In this document: piece by piece, positions 1-12,845 of the stretch
How the letters are laid out: each line of letters opens with the position of its first letter
Position numbering within the stretch: position 1 is the stretch's first letter
Source of the DNA: Cristatella mucedo
Taxonomy: Eukaryota > Bryozoa > Phylactolaemata > Cristatellidae
NCBI GenBank assembly: GCA_009760855.2
Contig: WPIO01000022.1
Location: 3,421,001-3,485,000 of the forward strand
Reading direction: 5' to 3'
DNA: 64,000 nucleotides
Made by a program: the position numbers and the translations under genes
The notes under the pieces: model-generated
Told to the model about the DNA's origin: nothing
Database searches by the model: none
The model's input: only the letters and a program-made list of their open reading frames with translations

Positions 1-765
1 GCAAGCCCAAGTTTTTGCAATGTTGTGTAGCTGAAATGAGGCAGACTTGACTGTGGAGCTGATGTGGTCGTCTAACGAAATTGGAAATGGAGATCTAGAT
101 TACGTGCACATTCAACGGGAGATATGCTGGCGCAGCCGATTTTGAGCGTTAGCCTTTCCAATTTCTGAATCATACTTGGTTTGCCCATAGCTAGTAAGTT
201 GGTTTTGTCGTCATTCAATTTAAGAAAAATTGCTGCCATCCACGTGCGGATGTCAATACATGCAGCAGGGGAGTTGAGAAAATTTGACGTGCTGGAGGGC
301 TGGGCTGTATCAAAGCAAAGGTATAACTGAGTGTCATCTGCATAGACGTGAAAGCCTAGACTGTGCTTGGCGATCACATCGGTTAGAGGGACAGTATAAA
401 CAATGCAAAGAAGCAGACCGAGCACAGCGCCCTGAGGTACCCAGTACTTAAATGGTTCCTCGGGTGATCTTTGTCCGTTCACATCAATACTCAGGAGTCT
501 CCCACTGAGATAGGACATTAACCATTGCAGTGCACTGTCAGTGATGCCCAGGAAAGATTCGAGGCGCTCAAGCAGGGCTTTGCGATCAATAGTATCAAAT
601 GCTGCCGAAAGATCAAGCAGAATAAGCAGAGAGACTACTCAAGTCTGCATTCACGAAGAGGTCGTTATGCACTCTAAGCAATGCTGACTCTGTGGTGTGA
701 TTAGCTGGAAATCCAGACTGAAACTAACTTTCTAGGTTTGAGGTCCCAATACAAGATTTCAATTA
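1..765 (-). pseudogene. LINE-A reverse transcriptase fragment (L2/CR1-like), cut by window edge
   Basis: The minus strand encodes reverse-transcriptase segments: VPQGAVLGLLL, a catalytic YADD in HVYADDTQLYLCF, and LKLNDDKTNLLAMGKPS. The most intact open part is 518-72; frameshifts interrupt the frame upstream, around 600-750. It matches the copy at 46688-49500 and runs off the left edge. It is decayed and non-functional. Confidence 0.85.
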
Positions 766-1039
766 AAAAAATTCCCTTTAAACAAATCAGTGCTTGCATT
801 GCTAGCATTACTAGGAAAAACTAGGATAAAAATCCAAAACAGCATATAATCTTTAACAAGTAAAATTCATGCGTTAGAGCTAGGCAATGTTTTAGGCTAT
901 CAAGATTATTGCAGCTCCCTATTTTCAGGACTCCGGGTCTCTGCCAAATATCGTCGGCAATTGTCGCAAAACTCCGCGATTCGCCTTTTCACTTGTTAAC
1001 GGCATAGCTGCTATAGAGAACAAGGCCTGTGTGAGCTTT

Positions 1040-1670
1040 ACGGCTCCGAAATCAAGCATCGAATCGAGTTCAAGATCCTCAATCTGGCTTACAGGTCACT
1101 TCACTCGCTTGCACCTGCCTCTACCTATCCGACCCCCTTTCGCCTCCTGCGTGCGGTCGCACCACCAGCTCCTTAGCTCCTCGGCATCCAGTTATCTCGT
1201 GTTATCTCTAGTTGTCTCTCATCCGTAATCAAAGTCCTTCGGTGATAGATTGAGCATTCAGCTCCTATTCGCCAGGAAGTCTGGAGCTTACTTTTGGTAA
1301 TGGTTCACATCTGTGATAGTGCTTCATATTTAAATCTTAGGGAAAGACACATTTATTCCAGTATGCTTTCTCTGAACCCAATGAAGTTGTATTTCTTTGT
1401 TCCGGTGCGATTCACTTGCATATACCTATGAAGGCTTCGTTCAGCGCATGCTGCTAGCTAGAAGGTTTACTCACAGGTGACGACGAGTGTCTTTATGTTT
1501 GCTTTCGCATGCTGGCCTAATCGTGGTTCTCGTTTGCTTTCGCATGCTTGCTACCGTGCTTATCACTACTCCTTGGGTACTCTTGATACTCTTGCAGCGG
1601 GTTGTAAAGCGCCTAGATATACATTAAGTTCATTAATGACGCTCTAAATTTTGTTTATCTTTATACGCTT
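1040..1670 (+). pseudogene. LINE-A 3' fragment, plus strand
   Basis: The plus strand reads the C-terminal reverse-transcriptase stretch (FKILNLAYRSLHSLAP). It is followed by a 3' tail GTAAAGCGCCTAGATA near 1600 like that of other LINE-A copies. The frame is broken soon after. Confidence 0.65.
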
Positions 1671-1994
1671 TATGACACTGTATATTATTATTACTTGATT
1701 AGCATAATGATTTTTTACTTTTGCGTGCTTGCCTAAGCAGGATACCTTGCTTGTAATTACCTATCTGGTCTTACAGTGAGTTATGAAGCATCTGAATAGA
1801 ATTTTAAGTTATCTTGATTCGCCATGCAAAAGACTTATCATTTTTGTTATTCTTCGGCTGCCACCAGTCTACCACGGCTCCATCGAGACTATTACATTCG
1901 TTAGTATTTCCTAGCTTCCGCACTATTAACTTGCAGCCATCTTAATGCAGAATTATGAACATTGTGCTAGCTCTTCATGAAGTTATATCAGAGG

Positions 1995-2415
1995 ACCGTA
2001 ATAAAATAATAAATACCTTTGTATAGTGCTCCAAGAGAACTAAATTTCTACCTGAATCACTTTACGTATGCTCTAAAGGTAGTCGATACTTGCCACACCA
2101 CAGGAAGCCGCAAAAGTGTGCATAGATCAGGTTTGGCTCGTAATTAAAGCTAACGAGAAAACACTCGGTGAGAGTACCACACAGTCGATCCACCGCTGCG
2201 ATTTCTTTATTGCTCTAGTTGAATTCTTCGTGCTTATGTGCAATATGTGACACACGACGAGCAAAACAATAAGATTCATACAGGAATATTACATTTAATA
2301 TTAACAATACATTTGATGTAGCGCCCTCAGAGGACTCAACCTTCTTCTAGGCACTTCAAATTGGCTGCACAGGAAGCACGATCGAATTGCTAGTGGCAGC
2401 ATTCCCAATGACACA
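1995..2415 (-). repeat. Two short LINE-A 3'-end fragments
   Basis: 1995-2090 (TTTGTATAGTGCTCCAAGAG) and 2290-2415 (GTAGCGCCCTCAGAGGACT) are both reverse complements of the LINE-A 3' tail hairpin. Unrelated sequence lies between and around them. Confidence 0.6.
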
Positions 2416-4200
2416 CGATGAGCAAAAACGTAAGATTTGCCTTGCAGACTTCGGATATAAGCTCGGCCATTGGGAGGTGTGCGCTAAAATCCTAGTAAGG
2501 TGAACCAGCGAATTGTAGTCTCACAAGCCGTTCCAAATTAAAAGCATTGCTATATCTGAAATGGTTATTGATCAGGCGGGTGAATAAACGGGGAGTTTAC
2601 TTACAACGAACACGTCATATGCCTGTTTAGATATTTAGATAGGTGAAATCTAAATTGTTTAACCTATCCCTAAGCGAAAGAAGATCGAACTGCTGAAGCT
2701 GATAACTACCTGAAGGTCGGCCGGACAAACACTCTGTACTGTTAAGGATAGAATTTTCAAGGATGATTACACGAGCTTCATTCACCTCGAAGAATAGTCG
2801 ACTCACTCGACTCAGTTGACGCACAGTACCGGTATTCAGCCAGGCAGGGGCTCAATCCTTGAATTTTCCAGGGGCAGCTAATGAAAGGATGCTGAGGGAG
2901 GTAGGGGGAGGTGGGTGGGTGGGTGGGTGGGTGGGTGAGAGAATGTCAAGGGCGTGTGTCGGGCGGCCGAGTTGTCTGGAACACTTCTTTAGCTCGGTCC
3001 AAGCACTGGTCACCGTGTGCGAGTGTTGCTATTTTCTTGCATTCACTAGGTGCGTTGCTGCACTTTTCCCTTTTCTGTAAATGCTTTAAGACTGGTGGCT
3101 GGCAAATGTCCAGAGAGTGTAAAGTCCTCAATATTGCCAGTACCGACAGTTTTTGCGAGCATACCATTGTGTCACTCCTGAATACTCGGTCCTGTCGCGA
3201 AGTTAGGCTGTGCTAGAATCTCCACCCGTCACTTCACAAAGCCACGAGGAATAAGTGGGCGTTTTCGCCGGTGAGTTTTCTGTAGCAAAACTCAAAACCT
3301 ACGGAGTTTTCGGCGTCTCACACAAACAAGAGAAAGTTACGAGCAAGCTAAGTCAGAGGGCAGCTGAGGAAGTGAGTAGCATGGAAGTAGCAGCGCAGGA
3401 CAGCTGGAATGGATGTGTCGCCGTCGGACGCACGTAAAAAGATGCCGTTGGCCATCACCCTGCACCAAATATACGAGTGCATCTGCATGCCAACAACTTA
3501 GGCACGCAAAAGAATAGCCAGAAGATGTATCTTATCTTCGGGACACCCACACAAAAGGAGCGCTCAGTACCAACGGGGAGCTCCGACCACTGTTTCAATT
3601 CCGTAGGGGGGGGGGGGGCCGGGGGTGCAAACTGCTACGTACGACATTTGCCCAATCAGACAAGTGAGGTGAACATATTGTTGAATCTATCAAAACTGCG
3701 CTCCGTATCAGATATAAATATACCTGGAAATAAAATTGAAACTACTAAAGTAATGCAAGAGGACGTAAGACGAGTTAGGGTTTGAACTCTTTTTTCGCAG
3801 CTTCTGTCCGTTGTGCGCAATGCATTGCGGTGAATCGACAACGCTCCTGTCGCTCAGAAATAGGGTACAGCTCTCGAGCCTGCTTTGAAAGTTTCCATAT
3901 TACTCAAAATAGGAAACGTAATGAAATCGCACGATCCTACTGAAATGGGAACCAAGTGCTCCTGGTTCCAGACGATGGGAACTTCTCATAGGGTCGATTA
4001 TAGACGACGCAGATGGCTTTGTTTACCGTTACCCAGCAGCCAAAGAGAGAGACGTCCTATTGGTCTGTGGGCTGCGTCCCTTGTTACCAACGTTACATGC
4101 ATTTTCTACCTCTGCAGTGACCTTAAAGATTCAAAATATCAGCTAATGAGCTTCTGGATTCTTTTTTCGCTAGCTTTTGTTCATTCGGGCTCGTCCAAGG
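2416..4200. other. Mostly unassigned sequence with a LINE-B 3' remnant at 3210-3440
   Basis: 3210-3440 shares blocks (CACAAAGCC, AGCATGGAAGTAGCAG) with the LINE-B copies at 15.1 and 23.1 kb on the minus strand. A (GGTG)n run lies at 2910-2937 and a poly-G run at 3606-3618. The open frames at 2859-3785 match no family I know. Confidence 0.45.
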
Positions 4201-4230
4201 ACGAAATAAGTAGGGCAGTCTAGCGCGTGC

Positions 4231-4259
4231 GTCACGTGACCCACAGAGCCTGGCGGGAA
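4231..4259 (+). promoter_or_regulatory. E2F site and palindromic E-box upstream of the E2F gene
   Basis: TGGCGGGAA at 4251-4259 matches the E2F consensus (reverse complement TTCCCGCC). The ten-base palindrome GTCACGTGAC at 4231-4240 holds a CACGTG E-box of the USF/TFE3 type. Both lie about 240-265 bp before the E2F start codon. Activator E2F promoters are known to be autoregulated through such sites. Function here is inferred from motif and position. An inverted CCAAT box (ATTGG) also lies at 4059-4063. Confidence 0.55.
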
Positions 4260-4496
4260 CTTCGACCTCTTCATCCGGCTTGGCGTCCTAGTCCAGCTGT
4301 GGCGCTTTTGCGCTGTTTCGTGCTGTGACCGCCAAGCGCTTGACTGCCGCATTCAGGAGCTTAAATTGCTACTTGGATTGCGAACGTGCTTCATTGCTAT
4401 CTTTTGCGGAGAAGCTCGTGCAAGCAGCTCGCTTCCGTTGGAATCCTGCGTGGAATACGCCGTGACCTCCGGACTTAATCAGTTCGCCGGTGGAAG

Positions 4497-7400
4497 ATGC
4501 GTAAGGCTGCCCTGTCTCAGAGTTCGCTGCTGAATGTTAGCAGTGATGTTGCGCAGCCGTTTGAGAAGATGCGCAAGTGGGCCGTCACACCTCAAAGAGC
4601 AAGGGACAGTACGGGAAGTCAACAAATTGTGAAAGTAGAACCTTCGAGTGAGACCAGTCTGGTAGTCGTGGATTGCAATGATCTCGACTATACTCCGCAC
4701 GGGCCTACATACTTCACGCTCAGTCATGCACCAGAGAAGACCGTTTTGGTAAGTACGCGATTGGGATGTTGCTAAGCCGTATCGAGTCGAGCGTCGCAGT
4801 GCTTCGTCAGCCTCTAGCTGCTGTGACTGCTGAACGCAGGGTATCGACGTTAGCCGATGACATGCTGGCGTTGCCTAGACCTTCCACAGTCCAGGACGAC
4901 CGTAAACTATGCGGCAGCGATGGCGTCGGCAGCTCACGCTACCAGACAGACACTTGCTCCGGCAAGTTTAGCACAGTATTTCGTGTAGCACAGCTAATAT
5001 TTTTTTAAGTTTACGGCGTGCCAGCTCCCCATATGCAATTGCACACTTGCTGTGACTTAAGCACTTACACCTAGTGAATGATTCGCTGCAAGTCGAACCG
5101 GAGCACCTAGGAAACGGTATGGATTGCCTGCCCTGCAAGCTATATGTTTGGTAGGGCTCAAAACAGCCATTTGGCCATAGCATCGATTCACCCATCGAGC
5201 TTAAACTTTTCTGTATCAGCCTTAGCCTCTTAATAGGTTTGACAACATTTGTTTTATATCGCGGACCGATATTGGAACTGGTAGACCCTGTTTGGCGATG
5301 AACTCGGGCGAGTAGCTAGGTATGTGAATGTGCGGCAGAGCACCTGAATGTGGCTCGTGCCACCTATCGTGGCCATGCATTCTTGCAGCTGCTGCAATGA
5401 GCCGAATGTAAATGCAATATTGCATCTCATGGGCAGGCATAGCATTCCTATGCCTGCGGGCTCCAGCAATGCCTGCCACTATGCAGAGGCCACCGGCCAT
5501 AGCACGCGAATGCAGTGCTGGGTCATCGAGCAACCGTTTTGATGATTAGGGTGCAGCTCGGGAGTCGGCATTACCGACTCCCGAGCTATTCCTGAATGGG
5601 CAGCATCTGCTGCTCTGCATCCGGGCTGCCCTGAATCGTTAGCATCATTTCTCTTTTATGCTGCAATTAATTAAATTGGTTTGGCCAACTTAAAGGACAC
5701 TCATGGGGGCAGCAGCTACAGTGGGCTAGCAGTTAGTTGGCACAGGCAGCTGCTAAGGTCTGGCAAACATGCCGCTGGGTTGTTGGAGTAGGTGGCAGCT
5801 GGCAGTCATAGCCCTTGAGCTGCACAGTCAGTGGCCTGCAGATGTAGCAGCACAGGCAATGAAGCCAGCGGCACCCAGCAGCAGTACCTAGAGAATCGTC
5901 ACAATCATTTTGTCCAAGACTGGCCCAACATGTCTAGATGGTAGACTGCACATATGGACGTCACTGTTGGTCGGCTTATCGATCGAGTTTCTCATTGTAA
6001 CGTTGCTGCATCTGCCACTGCTGGCAGCTGGCGACCAGCCTAATTGACCGTGGGAGCCAGTGAGGGTTTGGGGACGAACGTCATTCAGTTGAGGCCAAGC
6101 TTTTTTGTTTTGTTTTGCTACTGGATCACCCGAGGTTGCCATTTAAGCTTGTATTTTTCTGCAGCCTTCGTGGCTAGCAGGGTTTCTACCAAACAGGCCT
6201 GCTCAGGCAGTCTGGATGCACTGATTCGATTCTTATTCGGGTGTGGGGCACCAGCCTGCCGGCTGAGCAGCAGCTTTCCGAAGCTGGGACTCGAGGGTGG
6301 TCGAGTGAAACGAGCCGGCTATTGAGGATGTGGTCGGTTCTTACTTGCTTGCTCCCCTTGCCCGTGCCGACACCTTGATTGCTGCTAATTTAAAGCAAGT
6401 GCCTTTGTCTAATGTGGGAAGGGCCCTGTAGCAGTGTTTATGCTTATGGTAATGCCTGTAGTGAATGCCTGCTGTACTTCAGTGGGTCTCTCGAGTCGTA
6501 GTCTTCCCCCTCCCCTCCCCCCCCCCCCCCCGTCTGAACAGCAGTTAGCAGGCACTTCACAGTTTTGGGCACGTGGCGGTGGCTCGGTAGAGCACAGTCG
6601 ACCACGAAGTGTCATCCATACCTAACTTGCTTTCCTAACGTGCTGTCTGCTTACTTTCGTTCAGCACGCCTATCTATGTGTGGCCGGGTTTTTCATTTTC
6701 TTCTGAATTGGCTCCTAAGAAGGCTGAGATTGCTAGTTGTTGTCATCTGCTATGTATAGTTAGTCTGCCTCTGTACGTAGGCTTTCAGCTTCTGGCTGTC
6801 CCATAGTCACTGTCTGTCACTCTTGCACACCTCGCTGTCTCCCACTTTCTGATGCACCCCTCCCTCATCTGTCTATTCTCGTCTTGTTTTTCTTCCGTCT
6901 GGTATGTCCATGGTGGCGATCCGAGTGGGAATGAGACTTTGGAGTGTGACACTGCTCAGTGCTTTGGCCTCTGGGACTCCTATAGATTCTAGGGCCCCTC
7001 TCGACCGGTGCCTGCACACGCGTGGCCGATTGCAGGGAGTTTTCTTTTTAATCTGCTGTCCAGTGCCGAGGGTAGTAGAGGGTAGTGAGTGTGTAGTCGT
7101 GACTCGACCAGCTTAGACGAGGTTTCTCGTCCCTGCCTGCCTGCTTATTAAATCATGCTCAAACTGAGCAGCTTCAGTGCATAGCTGCAGGTGGCCAGGT
7201 TCGGGCACACGCCCGGCGAACACTGGGAGCATTTACGAGGTGTTGTTCAGCCTTCATCGGACACTTTCTTTGGGCCCAAAGGCAGCACCTGCTTGTCAAT
7301 CTGATCCTAATCAGGACGGTTCCGAGGAGGGGCAAGCCGGCACAATGGTCTTTGTTTCGGTCTGGCCGTGGAGGCCGACAAACAAACAGGTTTTGCTGAG

Positions 7401-10400
7401 CCGAGCATAACTGTTGAAGTCAGCTGCCCAGCTTTTGGGCAGGCTGCACAATGCACAAAGCCCAGCAGGACGGGCTAGGCCTCTCAGTCTTAAGAGAAAG
7501 AAAACTGACGCTCTTTCGAGCTCTTGTTTTGTCTGGGCCTCTTTAGGCAAGCTCCCAGTAGAGTCCCGTGTGAATGGCTTGATCGAAGCAGCTGCTTGCA
7601 GAGGGTTTGCATCCAATCTACAGAGCCCATGGTCAGATGGCATGGATATGGATCCAGACGCACGAAGGTTGCCTCTTTGCTAAAAATGTGTATGAAAATG
7701 CAACAACAAACAAGTTTTGTTGCCATTCTTGTGCTCGTGTGAAGCCAAAGTCACCGGGTTTATAAGGTCGCCGGCTTATCGAAGTGGGCTGTGGTGAGAT
7801 ATGTGGGCCTCCTTGAAGCAGCCCCGAAGGATATGCCTGTAGCAAGCGGCCATTCCCTGCCTACGTGGCCAAGGCCAGCCAAGGAGGGCTGAGGGACTCG
7901 GGGAGGGAAATTACTCGGCCACTGTATGTATTAGCTTACTTTGCCTCGAGAATGCTGATAGCAGGGCTGATTGGACTGTGGGATTTTGTTGTGATTGGTG
8001 GTGGTAGCATGGTCCCTCCACGGTCCTTGAATGGAACATGGAACTCTCGAGGCTCTTCTTTGGCCTGTGGCCAAGATATAGATAGCACCTGGTAGTGGCT
8101 GGCGCCAGGAGCTACGGCCTTGATTGCTGGGCGCCCCCACCTTGCCTAGTCAGTGATCGGTACTGAGCTGCCCAGAGGCCAAGAGAGGGGGTAGGCCACT
8201 GCACCACGGACTGTGATGCCTTCTGATGCCTGACCTACTCCTCAAATGCTGTGCTCCTATCCTTCTTCATCCTCCTCCCTTTCCTCTTCTTCCTCTCTTT
8301 ATTTCATCCTCCTTTCCTTCCCCACATTTTTGCATGCTCCCTTCATCTGCGCACCTTCCCTGGTCTGTGCATCCCTTCACTCTCCTTACCATCCTCTCCT
8401 CTATCTCTTCCCCCTCCCCAGCAGAGCTGCAATGACTTTTGAGAAGAGCACAGCAGTGCAGTGGTAACTGCTACTTGCACGCGAGTCCAGATCGCTTATT
8501 GAATTGATGGATGGTAGGTGGCTTGCTGCTCAGCTGGTGCTATTGCTGTTGGGTTTTAAGGCCAAGAGGCGGCTGGAGCTGGACGGTGCTGCAACGCTCG
8601 GCCCGTGCGGAAGAGACGCTTCGGCGGAGGCAACTCTCGGTGGCACGTTCAAATCGCCGAAGGCGAAGCGACAGCGGCTCACGTCAGAATCGGATGCCGA
8701 GCGTAAGCGCTGCCCCTTCTCGCCTTGTGCAGCAGTAGTGTGAGCTTCATTCAACTCTCGTTCTGAAGTTGTTGCTGCAACCGAGCTTCGCCCTCCTGTT
8801 GCCCCTGGTGCGGGAGGGGTCTGTTTCAGCCAGTCTGCTGCAGCCAGTTGGCTTTGCCTCCGTGCGCAGGCTTACTACGGCTACGGATTGTGTGGATTTC
8901 TCTGTGACCGAGAGATCCTCGGTACAGCTAGCTCTGGCTGGTGCCGGTTGTGCACAGCTGCCGCAGCAGCCAAGCGAATCACCCTCGGGTTTCACCCGGC
9001 TCATTTACATATGTTCAGCCGACTGTCAATAGGCCTATTGCCAGGCTTCTTAAAAGTTCTGATCGCTACCGGCTGCAAGGATGGGGTGGCCAACTAGGGC
9101 TTGCTTAGTCGACCGTGGCCATTTAGAATGATAGAGCTTGATGCTCCGAGCCGATCTCTTTTAGAGGGGGGGGGGTTACATTGCCACGATATCAGCCCCC
9201 CCCCCAGTCATGGTGGGGGGCTGGGCAGCTGGCAGAGCTGATCGTTGGCTGGGCAGAGTTGATCGTTTTGAGTGTCACGTTCCCTGGCGCGTATGCTGAG
9301 ACGACGTAATCACTACGTGCGCAAGGCAGTATGTCCGAATGCTAAGCACGACATGCTTGCGGCTACTGATGCATGCCTGCCTTGGGCGTTGGCGTTTTCA
9401 GTGCGATCGCCGTCCGATAAGAGCCGATACGATACCTCGCTCGGTCTGCTGACCAAGAAGTTCGTCTCCCTTCTGAAGTCGGCTCCAGGAGGGGTAAGAT
9501 CGGTGCGGGCTGCTCGCCATGTCTGTTCTGCCACCTGCCGTGCTATGGTGGTGGTAGAGAGAAGAGGGGGAAGTGGCAGCCCCAAACGATAAGCCCTTCT
9601 CTGTCTGCGAACCTTTGCCTCAGGTTGGTGGGCGTGCAGTAGTTTATCGGCACGGCGGGATCTGAGCCGACGCCCACCGAGATCTCTGCCAGCCAGCAGT
9701 GCCGCGAGCTCTCGATCCGTTCGAATACGGTCCCCCCACCCAACCCCTCTTGTGTGCCGGCACGAGCACTTCACGTGCAGAGGCAGCTTGCAGGCAAACC
9801 CTGTTGCGTGCTACCGTTCTCCTTTGTGTGCTTGCCCCATGTGCTTGTCTCTCCCCCTCCACTTGGTCGGACTCACGCAGGCCGACTGGCAGGCGTATCG
9901 TTGCTGATGCCTTGATGCTGCTGCTGTTGCCACTGCACATCGTGACTCGTAGCACCCACGTTGCCCATACGTTCGCAGGTGCTCGACCTCAACGGTGCCG
10001 CTGAACGCCTGGGTGTGCAGAAGCGCCGCATCTACGACATCACAAACGTTCTCGAAGGCATCGATCTCATAGAGAAAAAGTCCAAGAACAACATTAAGTG
10101 GGGGTGAGTGGCCAGGTGCTGGCTGCGCTGCACGTCATGCAACAACCGCCGCCGCTCTCGCCGATAGCCAGGCAGAGGCCGTGCAGTGCGTGGGCGTGCG
10201 CCTTGGCTCGCGCTCGCTTCGCTTCCTGCTGCAGCAGCGCGCACGTCTGCAGTGCTGCACTGCCTCCTCGCTGCACGGCCTCCTATAGTCACGTGGCTGC
10301 ACGGCCTCTTTGAGCCGTGCCGGCTTGAGTTGTGCCATCTGGCTCGTCGTGGGTGGCGGTCAGTCAGCAAGAAGTTGCTGATAGTGAGTGCTATTCAGGT

Positions 10401-11263
10401 GGTCGCTGGGAATTCTAACCTGGAGCATAAAATATGGCACCTCTCTGCCCCATTATTCGTTTAGGCTCGGATGTGCATGTATTTTCACCTTGTTTTGTTT
10501 AGATGCCTTTGCAGCAGTGGCAGGCAAGCATTGTTTGCTGCTATGCTTGTATTAAATTATAAAACTGCTGCTACTACTACTAATAATAATAAAACTTTTA
10601 TATAACTCCCCTAGGCAATCAAATTGCTTGCTAGGCACTTAAATATATGCATACAAGAGAGATTTTTAAGCTCCCCACATTTTTACTGTGCCTTAACTCG
10701 AAAGTGTCCAGGTGTGGCGAGCAGGAGCAGCTGCTGCTGCTGCTTCTTCTGCACATGAGATGTGGATGCCAGAGAGAAAAGTACACTAATTCGTTTCATA
10801 GCGCGGAGCTAGCCTCGCCTCGCTTGGACTGTGTGCGAGCTCCACTGCCGCTCGCGTGCTGCGCTGCTGGTGGGTGTGAGCCCCAAGTCAAGCTGCTGCT
10901 GCTGCCAAGTGCTGCGCACCGCTGCGATAAGAGCAGCACCGACTGACTGCAGCAATCGACAAGAGTGGCATCACTGGTGCCACTCTTGTCGATTGCTGCA
11001 GTCAGTCGGTGCTGTAAGCTTAGCGGCAGTCTGCATGCAGCAGACTTGGCGCCGATTCTCGGAAGCTGCCCTAATTGTTGAATTCGATTCGTCGTATTTG
11101 AAAGGTTTAATCAATTTTGCACTGCAATTTCAGAGGTTCTGCAGACGTGCGTGGCTGCAGTGCTGAGAATGAAGGGACAGCAAGCCGGAAGACGATGCTC
11201 CTAAAAGGCAAGTGGCCACTCCTCAAGTACTCAGTCGTCGATGAGATAGTGCAGAAAGAGTGG

Positions 11264-11294
<31 letters not shown>

Positions 11295-11300
11295 GAGAGG

Positions 11301-11381
<81 letters not shown>

Positions 11382-12845
11382 CGGAGCCACAGGAGCGTAC
11401 ATGCAGGGCTGCCACACGACCTGTTTGCTTTTGCACGCACTAATTACCCTCTCACCGAGGCCGGGCTCTGTTGCTCGGCTGCTTATTATCGTTCGATCTC
11501 CCTCGTGCTCTCATCTCTTTGTTGCCTTGCTTTGGCAGACAGAGGCTCCCTCCTGGCCGGCGGTCATTGCAACTACCTTTGTCTCGAGTCCGGAGTGGCT
11601 TCTGCTGGGACTCCTGCTGATTGCACGTGATGTCGTCCTGAGCGCTCGTTTTCTTCGATCGTCGCGGCTTGAGCCGTGCCCGACCTGTGGCCGGCAGTTA
11701 TTAGCTCGCTTTCCAATCAATCGCTGTTCGTTTGCCTTCTCCAGAGATGGCCGAGCTGCAGGCTAGCGAACGGCAGCTGGACGATGTAATAGCAAAGTGT
11801 ACGAGTCAGTTGCGCGAGCTGACAGAGGACCCATCGAACTCTAAATTCGCCTACGTGTCGTACCACGACATACGTGGTCTGCAGGCTTTTCACGACGACA
11901 CTGTCGTTGCCATTAAAGCTCCTCCGGATACGAGGCTGGAAATTCCGGACCCCACCGAGGTAGGAAGCTTCGAGACCCGCCCCCATCGGTAGGGCTGGCA
12001 GTAGTAAGAGGGCAACAGCCGGCACTCGGTTCGGCGCTCGTCCGGCGCCGCGCAGTGCGCCATCGTTGCTGCTGCTGGCAGTGACGGTGGATCGGTTTCT
12101 TCTTTGTCAGCGCATTCAAATATGGCTGAAAAGCAAGAACGGGCCTGTGGACATCTACCTCTGCCCTGCTGAACGTGGCAGCGACGAAGCTGCAGCCGAC
12201 GATGCCGGCGAGTGTTCAAACGCCACCCGTTGCTCTGAGCCCGGCGTGGAAACGACGCCTGTCAGAGACGGCCGCTTCACCCCGCTTGGAGGTCAGTCTA
12301 TGCGCTACCACTTCTCAGGCCACCAATCACCAATCAGTGATCGGTAGCAGTTCCTTGTGCTGCAGCTACATTACCCATCACTGACGATGCCCATGTGTGC
12401 ATGCGCGCATGTGTGCGTGTGCACATGTGTATGTATGCGCGTCCACACACTCCTCAGCGGCGCTACGTCGCCTGCCGCCCGAGCATTCAACGTGGAGATT
12501 CAGCTGACACGGTGGCAGTCATACGGACGTAGCCACGATCGTTCTTTCCTTTCAGGAAGCACCCCTGTTGAGCCGCCTTTTGCCGAACGTGAGCAGCCAC
12601 TGTCGCCGGGCATGTACGGCGGCAGCCTGCTGGCGCAGACCATCGACCAGCACGTGTTAGTGGACGCGGTTGGTGAGAACGATTCCAACGCTGACGACGA
12701 CGACATCGTGCGAGCACTCACTCGCATCGAACCCCTTGTGTCAGAAGACGACTTCTCGCACTATCTGACGGCATTAAGCCCGCTCGGCAGCGGCCTGATG
12801 GACGCCTTCGACGATGACGACTGCGCTTTCTTGCCGCTTTACTGA
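4497..12845 (+). CDS. E2F: E2F-family transcription factor (activator, E2F1-3-like), 8 coding exons
   Basis: Sequence-specific transcription factor that, with a DP partner, should drive G1/S genes and be held in check by an Rb-type pocket protein in the nucleus. Coding exons are 4497-4748, 8561-8702, 9402-9493, 9979-10103, 11134-11207, 11745-11959, 12111-12291 and 12556-12845. They total 1371 nt (456 residues), close to vertebrate E2F1. Every splice phase matches. Domains: a cyclin A-binding-type KRRLEL at 86-91; winged-helix DNA-binding domain at about 135-203, with RRIYD (178-182) and ITNVLEGI; a leucine-zipper-like segment from about 230; a marked box at about 263-321 ([24 protein letters not shown]); and an acidic C-terminus ([10 protein letters not shown]) in the place of the Rb-binding motif. 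The start is supported by an in-frame TAA at 4476-4478. Exon 1 is the least conserved part. Intron 5 uses a GC donor. Paralogue identity within E2F1-3 is not resolved. Confidence 0.95.
4749..8560 (+). other. E2F intron 1 (3.8 kb)
   Basis: Non-coding. It holds a perfect 14-bp inverted repeat at 5555-5587, a poly-C run near 6515-6531 and pyrimidine-rich sequence at 8260-8420. I see no convincing second gene or transposon in it. Confidence 0.7.
10934..11014. repeat. Perfect 37-bp inverted repeat with 7-nt spacer (E2F intron 4)
   Basis: The arms at 10934-10970 and 10978-11014 are exact reverse complements, separated by TCACTGG. The RNA would fold into a long perfect hairpin. Possible origins are a fold-back element, a recent inverted duplication, a small-RNA precursor or an assembly artefact. 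The sequence alone cannot choose between them. Confidence 0.9.
11208..11744 (+). other. E2F: GC-AG intron 5 of the E2F gene
   Basis: Exon 5 ends at 11207 before GCAAGT and exon 6 begins after CCAG at 11744. The join makes one glutamate codon (G|AG) and keeps the reading frame into the coiled coil. The nearest GT alternative (GTGGCC, three bases further on) breaks the phase. GC-AG introns are a minor spliceosomal class whose donors otherwise match the consensus closely, as this one does. The intron also holds the (GA)n tract at 11262-11378. Confidence 0.8.
11262..11378. repeat. (GA)n microsatellite in E2F intron 5
   Basis: Nearly pure GA with occasional GGGA units. Confidence 0.95.

Noticed and set aside
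11107-11766. Long Ser-Leu and Arg-Glu reading frames (also at 36500-36850, 58240-58565, 59836-60279 and 61344-61751)
   Set aside because: They are translations of (GA)n/(CT)n microsatellites on both strands, not proteins.
12357-12555. Upstream part of the 162-codon frame 12357-12845 as coding
   Set aside because: Only 12556 onward continues the E2F protein; the earlier part is intron 7, ending in a good acceptor (CTTTCAG).
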